A DNA stretch of 64,000 bases from Lentibacillus sediminis. Its GTDB lineage: Bacteria; Bacillota; Bacilli; Bacillales; Amphibacillaceae. Below are positions 8,893 to 16,027 of this stretch, piece after piece. How positions within the stretch are numbered: the stretch's first letter is position 1; each line of letters begins with the position of its first letter. Location: NCBI RefSeq assembly GCF_002763455.1, contig NZ_NIXK01000005.1, forward strand, positions 124,001 to 188,000, read 5' to 3'. Below the pieces are notes generated by a model, which was not told the origin of the DNA, did no database searches, and was given only the letters and a program-made list of their open reading frames with translations. The translations under genes and the position numbers were made by a program.

Positions 8893-10059
8893 CTATAAAT
8901 TTTCCAAGAACAAGCGAATCACATCTGCGCCGCCGATGAAGGTGCCGAGTGAACTGCCGAGATTCGACAGGACGACAACGAGCAGGATGCGGGTGACCTT
9001 GTTGTTCCAGAAGCCTTTCACATTAAAGACATCCTCGCTCAGCCGCTCAAAATCGCCGACGTTGGGCCGCTTGATATAAGCCTGGGCCAGCCCGGCGAAC
9101 CACCCCGCGGCGATTAGCGGATTCAGTGACGTGATCGGCGCGACAACAAATGCGGTCAGAATTGTCAACGGATGGCCTAGTGCGGCTGCTGCTCCAATTG
9201 CGGAGAGCGAGCCATTCCAGATGACCCAGCTGATCGACTGCTGTACGCCGGCCGACGGGTTCATCATAAATGTATAGGCAATGATCGCCAGGATGAAAAT
9301 TGGGATCGACCAGGCGATGATCTTTGGCCATTTGGACTTCGGCGGCACCTGGGAAAGCCGCTCCAGGTCATGATCGCGATGGATTTCCTCCTTGATTCCG
9401 GGCACGTGGGCCGCTCCCAATACAGCGACGACCTTGTCCCCTGGTGCTTCCTTGATTTTTTGCGATAAGTACTGATCCCGCTCGTCAATCAGCGGTTTTT
9501 TTAATTTCGGAAAATGCTCGGTGAACTCCTTGAGAATCGAATTCAAGGTGTCTTGTGATTTCATTTTCTCCAGCTCTTCCTCGCTGATCGTCTCCTTGCT
9601 GAAAATCCCGCCAATCACCTGTGTGAGCAGGAGTGCTTTCCCTTTAAACCCGATATTGCGCCAGATGCGGGCAAATGTCGTTTGAATGTTGCGGTCGGCC
9701 AGCACCAGCTCGGCACCGGTTTCTTTTGCCGATTCGATTCCCTGAATCATTTCCTGTCCGGGGCTGATGCCAAACTGCTTGGCCATCCGGTTTTGGAACG
9801 AGGAGATGGCCAAATTCATCAAGAGCAGGGTCGCCTTTTTCTCTTTAATTACTTTAAATATATCCATATTCTTCCATCGGTTGCCTTCCATGATTGACTG
9901 GTAGCGCTGCTCGTCCAGCTCAATGCAGACAGCGTCCGGCCGTTCCTGAGCTACGACTTCCTTTACTTGTTCAGCGCTGTTTTTCGATACATGGGCGGTT
10001 CCGATCAGAATCAGTTCTTTTTGTCCAAGTTGGATGCGCGTTATATTTTCCTCCGACAT
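8893..10059 (-). CDS. TraB-family membrane protein (PrgY-like)
   Basis: The 388-residue product has an N-terminal TraB/GumN-type domain, related to the Tiki metalloprotease fold: ELILIGTAHVSKNSAEQV opens it, DAVCIELDEQRY follows, and VVAVLGAAHVPGI near residue 215 closes it. The two GxAHV motifs hold the histidines that define the family. The C-terminal third carries about four membrane segments (from residue 245: IIAWSIPIFILAIIAYTF, then GHPLTILTAFVVAPITSLNP). TraB and PrgY shut down pheromone production in enterococcal conjugation, but chromosomal homologues in Bacillaceae have no established substrate. AAGGAAGG precedes the ATG at 10059. Upstream lies a 21-bp tandem array. Confidence 0.9.
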   Translation of the reverse strand: MSEENITRIQLGQKELILIGTAHVSKNSAEQVKEVVAQERPDAVCIELDEQRYQSIMEGNRWKNMDIFKVIKEKKATLLLMNLAISSFQNRMAKQFGISPGQEMIQGIESAKETGAELVLADRNIQTTFARIWRNIGFKGKALLLTQVIGGIFSKETISEEELEKMKSQDTLNSILKEFTEHFPKLKKPLIDERDQYLSQKIKEAPGDKVVAVLGAAHVPGIKEEIHRDHDLERLSQVPPKSKWPKIIAWSIPIFILAIIAYTFMMNPSAGVQQSISWVIWNGSLSAIGAAAALGHPLTILTAFVVAPITSLNPLIAAGWFAGLAQAYIKRPNVGDFERLSEDVFNVKGFWNNKVTRILLVVVLSNLGSSLGTFIGGADVIRLFLENL

Positions 10060-10110
10060 GCTGTACCTTCCTTAGTTGCGTGATTTCCCTTATTATACAT
10101 TATTTGTGGG

Positions 10111-10295
10111 GGGTGTTGGGAATAAAAATGGTTTTTTTGATGGGGTGGCGCGATTTGAGGTGTGGGGCGCGCGACTTGAGGCGATGTCCGCGCGATTTGG
10201 CGGATGGGCCACGCGACTTGAGGCGATGTCCGCGCGATTTGGCGGATGGGCCACGCGACTTGAGGCGATGTCCGCGCGATTTGGCTGCGGGTAGC
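10111..10295. repeat. 21-bp-period tandem array 1 with leader
   Basis: GGGTGTTGGGAA at 10111-10122 begins the element. Seven 21-bp units follow from 10149 to 10295 and alternate between two forms, CGCGACTTGAGGCGATGTCC(G) and CGCGATTTGGCGGATGGGCC(A), with divergent first and last units. The 42-bp two-unit block repeats exactly. It lies 52 bp upstream of the TraB-family start codon. The region from 10296 to 10423 shows no gene. Confidence 0.9.
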
Positions 10296-10423
10296 GGGAC
10301 GAACAGGTGCAAACGGGGCTGTGTGTGAAACAAATGAGCCCACGAATTTAGCCGCTCCAAGCAATTAGAATTTCCCCATAAAAAAGGGAAAACCCCATCT
10401 CAGGGATCCTCCCTCAATCTCTA

Positions 10424-12661
10424 TTAAATCTTCTCCACCCGGCAAGCAGCGTGTTTCAACACAGGCTGATGCGAAAGCGGATCAACGGATTCATGCGTCA
10501 GCTCATTCGCAGCCTGTTCGCCTTCCCAATCGCCGTAGTGGAATGGCACAAATACTTCGCCCTGGCGTACCACGTCACCAATTCGCGCGGGTACGTCGAT
10601 TGTTCCTCTTGGAGAGGTGATGCGCACGACCTCATCCTCTTTGATTGCAAGTTTGTCTGCATCAGTCTTATGAATTTCGACATAAGCTTCCGGCGCTTTG
10701 TCATCCAAGTATGGACTCCGTGCTGTCTTGGTGCGGGTGTGCCAGTGCCAGATGATCCGGCCGGTGTTGAGCCACATCGGGTAGTCTTTCTTTGGTTTCT
10801 CCGGTGTGCCGAAATAATGTGTCGGATGGAAGATCGCCTCTCCATTTGGATTGAGCTCTGCAAACTCCTCACTGGTATTCGGGCGCCCTGTATCAATATC
10901 TTTGCCGAACGACTGGGCCACATCATGCTCTGTCGGGAAATGACCCTCGGAGTACAGTCTTACCGTGCCCTCCGGCTTGTCTTTTGGCGCCGGCCAATGG
11001 ATACCGTTTTCCTGCTCGAGCCGGTCGTAGGTCATGCTGGTCATATCGGACGGTCTGCCTGCAGAGACTTTCTTCCATTCCTCAAACGCCTCTTCCGGCT
11101 CGCTGTAATCAATCAGCGGGTTGCCGTCCTTGTCCCGGAAGTCCATGCGTCTGGCAAATTCCAGCAGGATGTCAAAGTCGGATTTAACTCCTTCTGGCGG
11201 CTCAATTGCTTTGCGCAGCACATTGATCGTGCGGTCGCCATTTTCCATCGTACCAGTTTTTTCGCCCCACATCGCCGGCGGCAGGACGACATCTGCTACC
11301 TCGGTGGTGGCGGTTAAAAATGGATCCTGCACCACGACAAATGGTTTTTTCATTGCTTCTCTCACTCTTTCGCGATGCGGCAGCGAGACAAGCGGATTGG
11401 TATGGATATTCCAGAAAAAGCCGATCTCCCCGCTTTCCATCAGCTCCAGTTGCTTGATGATCCCTTTTTCCGGTCCGGTCGGCAGCTTTTTCTCATCAAC
11501 ATTCCACAGCTCGGCAATGTCTTTCAAATGCTCAGGGTTCTCCGGATTGCGGTTGCCCGGATAGGTCCCCACCCCGCCAACGGTGCGGTTTCCTGAGGAG
11601 CTTGGCTGTCCGGCGAGATGCAGCGGTCCGGAGCCTGGCTTGCCGATCAGCCCTCGCATCAGGTGAAGGTTGTTGATCGCCACACAGGTCGCGGTCGCAT
11701 CATTGCTTTGATACACGCCCTGCAAGGTGGTCGACACAAGACTTCCGGTTTGGCCAAGCTGCTCTGCTGCCCGGGTAAGTTCGTCCACCGGGATGTCGGT
11801 CACATCGCTCGTGCGCTCGATATCCCATCCTTTGAGTGATTCTTTCATTTCCGCAAATTGAATCGTGTGCGCGTTAATATAATCGTGATCCAACCAGTCC
11901 CGCTCCACAACATAGTTTAGCAGACCATTCAGCAGCGCAACATTGGTTCCTGGATGGATTTTCAGATGCAAATCTGCTTCCTTGGCTGATAGAGTTTCCC
12001 TTGGATCGACGACAATTAAGTATGGTTTTCCTGTCTTTTTCTTGCGTTCCATGATGCGATCAAACAGAACAGTGCCGGTTTCGGCCGGGTTGTGTCCAAA
12101 CAGCATCACGGTCTCCGCTTCATCCAAGTCTTCAAACGCCGCGGGTACGCCGTCCGAGCCAAAAGACTGCAGCAGGCACCATTCGGTCGTGGCGGTGCAC
12201 AGCCGGGTATTGGCGTCAAGCAGGTGAGTGCCGATTCCGGCGCGGCCAATCTTGGCTATGGTATAATAATCCTCCAGGAAACCCTGGCCTGTTGAATAAA
12301 TCGAGATACTGTTTTGCCCGAGCTTCTCGATCGATTCCTTCGCTTTTCTGGTAATCAGCGACATGGCCTCCTCCCAGCTGGCAGGCTGCAGTTTGCCATG
12401 GTCATCGCGGATCAGCGGTGTCAGCAGCCGATCCTCACTGTTATTGGGAATCCACTGGTCTTTTGCCTTGGGGTCAAGCCGTCCCAAGTTGATCGAATGG
12501 TCTTTGTTCCCTCTGATGCCGATGATGTGATCGTCTTTCACAGCAATATCTGTGCCGCAGCCGATTGAGCACAGATTGCAAGTGCTATGCACCCAATGAT
12601 CGACTTCCTCTCCTTGTTCCACATGGATATTTTGTTTCGTGGGTCCCCACGCCATGTTCAT
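10424..12661 (-). CDS. Molybdopterin oxidoreductase (nitrate reductase/NapA-like catalytic subunit)
   Basis: The 745-residue protein is a cytoplasmic member of the DMSO-reductase superfamily and is closest in style to assimilatory nitrate reductases and formate dehydrogenases. The N-terminal cluster motif is C28-x2-C31-x3-C35, but the fourth ligand position (C-x27-C) is Asp63 in GRLDPKA, where related enzymes have GxLCxKG. Lys65, the usual electron-relay lysine, is kept. Cys155 in NTRLCTATTEW is in the position of the molybdenum ligand. Further landmarks are MLFGHNPAETGTV, VDPRETLSAKEADL, GLIGKPGSG and the C-terminal dinucleotide-binding part (WLNTGRIIWHWHTRTKT ... PFHYGDWEGEQAANELTHE). No Tat signal is seen. 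It follows the gene at 12674-13087 by 12 bp, so the two form an operon. The substrate is not certain. Confidence 0.85.
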   Translation of the reverse strand: MNMAWGPTKQNIHVEQGEEVDHWVHSTCNLCSIGCGTDIAVKDDHIIGIRGNKDHSINLGRLDPKAKDQWIPNNSEDRLLTPLIRDDHGKLQPASWEEAMSLITRKAKESIEKLGQNSISIYSTGQGFLEDYYTIAKIGRAGIGTHLLDANTRLCTATTEWCLLQSFGSDGVPAAFEDLDEAETVMLFGHNPAETGTVLFDRIMERKKKTGKPYLIVVDPRETLSAKEADLHLKIHPGTNVALLNGLLNYVVERDWLDHDYINAHTIQFAEMKESLKGWDIERTSDVTDIPVDELTRAAEQLGQTGSLVSTTLQGVYQSNDATATCVAINNLHLMRGLIGKPGSGPLHLAGQPSSSGNRTVGGVGTYPGNRNPENPEHLKDIAELWNVDEKKLPTGPEKGIIKQLELMESGEIGFFWNIHTNPLVSLPHRERVREAMKKPFVVVQDPFLTATTEVADVVLPPAMWGEKTGTMENGDRTINVLRKAIEPPEGVKSDFDILLEFARRMDFRDKDGNPLIDYSEPEEAFEEWKKVSAGRPSDMTSMTYDRLEQENGIHWPAPKDKPEGTVRLYSEGHFPTEHDVAQSFGKDIDTGRPNTSEEFAELNPNGEAIFHPTHYFGTPEKPKKDYPMWLNTGRIIWHWHTRTKTARSPYLDDKAPEAYVEIHKTDADKLAIKEDEVVRITSPRGTIDVPARIGDVVRQGEVFVPFHYGDWEGEQAANELTHESVDPLSHQPVLKHAACRVEKI

Positions 12662-12673
12662 CCCTTCTTCCTT

Positions 12674-13087
12674 TTAATGTTTTAAGTATAATGGCGGTGC
12701 GATAAACCGCATGTCATCCTCTGTCAAAAAGCCGGTATGCTGTGCCATTTCATTGAGCTCTTCCTTCGTATGACCGAGCAATTCTTCAATTTTGTCGAGT
12801 TTGTCCTCATCTACGGTGTGATCCTGCAGGGCAATCCGCTTCCACGAATGGAAATTCAGCTTTGCCGTCTCATCATCACGGTAAATGATTTTCAGCCATT
12901 TGATGACCGCATCTTTTTCCGGCTCTTCCTTCTTCAGCTCCTTCAGCACGTTTTGCAATGTTGCTTTCTTCTCCTGCAGCAAACGCTGGAACCTTACTTC
13001 CCACGGGTCTTCGTGGATCGGCAGCCTTGTGAGCACCTGATCCACTGTCTGGTCAATCTCATGTAAGTACGAATACAAATCAGCCAC
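12674..13087 (-). CDS. Unknown protein co-transcribed with the molybdopterin enzyme
   Basis: I do not recognise a named family for this 137-residue protein. It is hydrophilic and rich in charged helices (QRLLQEKKATLQNVLKELKK, DEDKLDKIEELLGHTKEELN) with no signal peptide, membrane segment or metal motif. It is the first gene of a two-gene operon; the molybdopterin oxidoreductase starts 12 bp after its stop. A role as small subunit, cofactor-insertion chaperone or electron-transfer adaptor is inferred from position only. Ribosome binding is supported by AAAGGGGTGAAG before the ATG at 13087. Confidence 0.7.
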   Translation of the reverse strand: MADLYSYLHEIDQTVDQVLTRLPIHEDPWEVRFQRLLQEKKATLQNVLKELKKEEPEKDAVIKWLKIIYRDDETAKLNFHSWKRIALQDHTVDEDKLDKIEELLGHTKEELNEMAQHTGFLTEDDMRFIAPPLYLKH

Positions 13088-13150
13088 AGCTTCACCCCTT
13101 TTTCGAATTTATAAACTTGTTTACCACAAATTCAGTTATTGAAACACGGA

Positions 13151-13301
13151 GGGTGTTGGGAAATTTGGGTGTAGTTGCACGATTTGAAGTGTGGGACTCG
13201 CCCGATTGGGCCCTGAACTCGCTCGACTCGATGGTGTTCTCGCCCGATTTGATCTGATACTCGCTCGATTCCGCTCTGGACTCGCCCGCCATCTCACTCG
13301 T
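13151..13301. repeat. 21-bp-period tandem array 2 with leader
   Basis: GGGTGTTGGGAA at 13151-13162 begins the element. A first unit at 13176-13196 contains CGATTTGAAGTGTGGG, almost identical to the first unit of array 1. Five units follow from 13197 to 13301, each beginning CTCGCYCGA, with variable second halves. The array lies 64 bp upstream of the 13087 start codon, as array 1 does relative to the TraB gene. The rest of the 352-bp intergenic stretch (13302-13439) holds an AT-rich promoter-like region for the acetyltransferase gene. Confidence 0.85.
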
Positions 13302-13439
13302 CCCATCACCCCATTTTTTCTTATAATCGAAACCAGTCTAGAAAAAGTGGCATATTTTCCTTAAATATTTTTATTTTTTCAGACCATTGTTATGGTATAA
13401 TATTAAATTATCTAGTCACTTTGATGGGAGGATTCCGGG

Positions 13440-13976
13440 ATGAAAATCAATGATTCTATTACATGGAGGCCATTCACTAAAGAAGATGCGGACGAGCTGT
13501 TCCGGCTTACCGACACGTCCAGGGAAATACTAAGGGAGTGGCTGCCATGGGTGGATGCGACCACCAAACCGGAGCATTCGCTCAACTTCATCGAGGGCAC
13601 GCTAAAGGCAAATAAAGAAGAAACAGGGCTGACAGGAGCTGTAATCTATCAGAAGAAACTCGCTGGTGCTTGCGGTTTTAACCAACTGGACTGGGCGAAC
13701 AGGATTGGCTATATTGGCTACTGGCTCAGCCCCGCTGCTCAGGGGAATGGCGTGATGACACAGGTGTGCAGCGCGCTGGTCGATTATACTTTTGACACCC
13801 TTTCCCTGAACAAAGTGGACATCCGGGCAGCGGATCAGAACCTGAAAAGCCGTGCGATTCCGGAGCGGTTGGGATTTGTGAAAGAAGGACAGATTCGCCA
13901 GGCAGAATGGCTGTATGGTCACTATGTTGATCATGTGGTATACGGGATGCTGAAAGATGAATGGAGAAAGCACTAA
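13440..13976 (+). CDS. GNAT acetyltransferase, RimJ/RimL (YdaF) type
   Basis: The 178-residue protein has the RimL-type GNAT architecture: WRPFTKEDADELFRLTDTSR and LREWLPWVD at the N-terminus are characteristic of the YdaF/ribosomal-protein-serine acetyltransferase group, and the acetyl-CoA pyrophosphate loop is seen as GYWLSPAAQGNGVMTQ near residue 100. The later NLKSRAIPERLGFVKEGQIR is the family's C-terminal acetyl-CoA wall. The substrate may be a ribosomal protein or another N-terminus; it cannot be told from the sequence. GGGAGG precedes the ATG at 13440. It is followed 27 bp later by the histidine phosphatase gene in the same direction. Confidence 0.9.
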   Translation: MKINDSITWRPFTKEDADELFRLTDTSREILREWLPWVDATTKPEHSLNFIEGTLKANKEETGLTGAVIYQKKLAGACGFNQLDWANRIGYIGYWLSPAAQGNGVMTQVCSALVDYTFDTLSLNKVDIRAADQNLKSRAIPERLGFVKEGQIRQAEWLYGHYVDHVVYGMLKDEWRKH

Positions 13977-14003
13977 TTTATAATTAAATGGGGGGTTTTT
14001 GCT

Positions 14004-14573
14004 GTGACAACGATTTGTTTAATCAGGCATGGGGAAACGGATTGGAATGCGACAGGCAGACTGCAGGGAAAAACGGACATCCCGCTGAATCAAACAGGGA
14101 TCCGGCAGGCTGAAGCCTGTGCGGCATTTCTCGATGCGGCAGATTATGACGTGTTGCTTGCCAGTCCGCTCAAACGGGCTAGACGCACCGCCGAAATCAT
14201 TAATAATGAACTCCAGCTGCCACTAGTTGTGATGGAAGATTTCAAGGAGCGGTCATTCGGTGATGGAGAGGGCATGACCTTAGAAGAACGGCGGAAAAAA
14301 CATCCGGACAAAATATTTCCCAATCAAGAGGAAATCGAGGACTTTACCCAGAGAGTGATAGCAGGAGTCAATCAAATCACCCTCGATTATCCAGATAAAA
14401 GTGTCCTGCTAGTGGCTCACGGTGCCGTCATTAAAGCGATTCTCACGCATGTGTCCAACGGGGAAATCGGCCATGGTAAGCCAAAACTGCTCAATGCCTG
14501 CATCAGCAACATTCATTTCAAGGAAAACAAATGGAATGTGAAGGACTATAACCGGGTGGAGCATTTGGGCTGA
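14004..14573 (+). CDS. Histidine phosphatase family protein (PhoE-like)
   Basis: The 189-residue protein belongs to the phosphoglycerate-mutase-like phosphatases. The catalytic motif LIRHGETDWN lies at residues 5-14, the second arginine motif is LLASPLKRARRTAEII near residue 60, and the second catalytic histidine is in LLVAHGAVIKAIL near residue 137. These cytoplasmic enzymes usually dephosphorylate small phospho-metabolites with a phosphohistidine intermediate. The start is a GTG at 14004, 8 nt after GGGGGG. It probably shares a transcript with the upstream acetyltransferase. Confidence 0.92.
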   Translation: MTTICLIRHGETDWNATGRLQGKTDIPLNQTGIRQAEACAAFLDAADYDVLLASPLKRARRTAEIINNELQLPLVVMEDFKERSFGDGEGMTLEERRKKHPDKIFPNQEEIEDFTQRVIAGVNQITLDYPDKSVLLVAHGAVIKAILTHVSNGEIGHGKPKLLNACISNIHFKENKWNVKDYNRVEHLG

Positions 14574-14582
14574 TTAAGGGCT

Positions 14583-14921
14583 TCACCTGTCTGTCTCTTC
14601 AAATGTAATTTTCTCGACCTTCTCGGTTTCCCGGTCATGTTCTATCTTCACGTAAACGCCAAACTCTTTGTCATTTTCATTCAGCCATAATTTGAAGGTT
14701 TGCACCGTGATATCATCACTCGTATGACTGCCTTGATACATATAGTCGACAATTTTCGCTTCCGGATATTCCTTCATTGTTTCTTTAACCGCCATCCTGC
14801 CCCATTTTGCATATGGCGGAATTTCTTTATCCGTTGCAGGCCCGGCGGGTGTTGCTTCCACCACGGCCAGATTGCCGGCGAGCAGTAAAGGCATAAGAAA
14901 GATAAGCATCAATTTCTTCAT
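14583..14921 (-). CDS. DUF3889 family exported protein
   Basis: The 112-residue protein begins with a signal peptide (MKKLMLIFLMPLLLAGNLAV, probable cleavage after VEA) and continues with the DUF3889 domain: PPYAKWGRMAVKETMKEYP, AKIVDYMYQGS and a C-terminal FGVYVKIEHDRETEKVEKI. DUF3889 proteins are short secreted proteins of Bacillaceae with unknown function. AAGGAG precedes the ATG at 14921. It converges on the histidine phosphatase gene with only 9 bp between stops. Confidence 0.85.
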   Translation of the reverse strand: MKKLMLIFLMPLLLAGNLAVVEATPAGPATDKEIPPYAKWGRMAVKETMKEYPEAKIVDYMYQGSHTSDDITVQTFKLWLNENDKEFGVYVKIEHDRETEKVEKITFEETDR

Positions 14922-14982
14922 GAATAACAGCTCCTTTTTCTCAGTATTTGCTCGCTGTCAGATTACTATTCAAGTGGAAATG

Positions 14983-15008
14983 GTCGATATTTCCCGGGAA
15001 ATATCGAC
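14983..15008. promoter_or_regulatory. 26-bp perfect palindrome containing a Noc-binding site
   Basis: The half GTCGATATTTCCC is followed by its exact complement. The central 14 bases at 14989-15002 are ATTTCCCGGGAAAT, the published consensus of the B. subtilis nucleoid occlusion protein Noc. A noc gene is present at 45906. The site lies between the divergent DUF3889 and methyltransferase genes, 23 bp before the latter. Confidence 0.85.
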
Positions 15009-15030
15009 AAAAAATTAAGTTGAGGAGAGA

Positions 15031-15819
15031 GTGAAGGTGGATATTATCAAGCAAAACCGCGTGGCGTGGGATAAAAAAGTTGAAGATGAATCGCCATATA
15101 CGAAACCCGTATCGCAGGAAATAATAAGTAGAAGCAAGTCAGGGGATTGGCAGATTTATTTGACTCCGACTAAAGCGGTACCGAGGGAATGGTTCCCTGC
15201 CTCACTGAAGGGTTTGAACATCCTTTGCCTGGCGTCCGGCGGCGGGCAGCAGGGACCAGTGCTGGCTGCGGCAGGCGGTGATGTCACTGTGGTTGACTTG
15301 TCTGAGAAGCAATTGGCCAGTGACCAGGCTGTTGCCGAGCGGGAAGGGTTATCATTAAAAACTGTTCAGGGCGACATGGCAGACCTCCATTTTTTCGCAG
15401 ATGAACAATTCGATCTCATTGTTCACCCGGTCTCCAATGTTTTCGCAAAAGACATATTACCTGTCTGGAAAGAAGCATCGAGGGTGCTGAAAGACAAAGG
15501 AATGCTTCTTTCAGGATTCATGAACCCCGTGTTATATATTTTCGATGAAGAACAGGATGATAAGGGCAATTTGGTCGTGGCCAACAGCATTCCCTATTCC
15601 TCGCTTGATCCGCTTACAGATGAGGAAACAAAAGCCTATATTCAGGCTAAACATACGATCGAGTTCAGCCATACGCTGGAAGATCAAATTCAGGGACAGA
15701 TTGATGCAGGGTTTGTTATCACAGGAATGTATGAAGACGACTTCGGAGGAAACCGGGCTCTTGATCAATACATTAAATGTTTCATGGCAACCAGATCGGT
15801 GAAAATGAAACCGAGCTGA
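15031..15819 (+). CDS. Class I SAM-dependent methyltransferase
   Basis: The 262-residue protein has a Rossmann methyltransferase core: motif I is NILCLASGGGQQGPVLAAAG near residue 65, with the acidic motif VTVVDLSEKQL after it, then VQGDMADLHFFADEQFDLIV (motifs II/III) and ASRVLKDKGMLLSGFMNPV. It belongs to the UbiE/COQ5-like group of small-molecule methyltransferases. Its substrate is unknown. The start is the GTG at 15031, preceded by GAGGAGA. The gene stands alone just downstream of the Noc site. Confidence 0.88.
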   Translation: MKVDIIKQNRVAWDKKVEDESPYTKPVSQEIISRSKSGDWQIYLTPTKAVPREWFPASLKGLNILCLASGGGQQGPVLAAAGGDVTVVDLSEKQLASDQAVAEREGLSLKTVQGDMADLHFFADEQFDLIVHPVSNVFAKDILPVWKEASRVLKDKGMLLSGFMNPVLYIFDEEQDDKGNLVVANSIPYSSLDPLTDEETKAYIQAKHTIEFSHTLEDQIQGQIDAGFVITGMYEDDFGGNRALDQYIKCFMATRSVKMKPS

Positions 15820-16027
15820 AGTACCATTTTCCGATTAAGTATACGGGGGATGAAAGAGCGAGATTATGTTTTTTGGAAATGAATCGATGATTAGATTGCG
15901 ATTTTTCATATTGACCAAGGAAAACTCTCTTGAAATCTTTTATATCTATGGTGAACTTCGCATGTAAAAAACGCCCGGACCACGACCAACCGTGCAATCC
16001 AAGCGCTTTTATCCCATTAAACATCTA

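Noticed and set aside
10149-10295. Array 1 as a CRISPR array
   Set aside because: Units are directly adjacent 21-mers without unique spacers, and no cas gene is in the window.
10100-10360. Heptad-repeat proteins encoded on either strand of array 1
   Set aside because: Open frames follow automatically from the 21-bp period; no ribosome binding site or conserved start is seen.
10373-10400. Terminator after the molybdopterin gene
   Set aside because: Only a 3-bp stem precedes the T run; not convincing, though some terminator is expected here.
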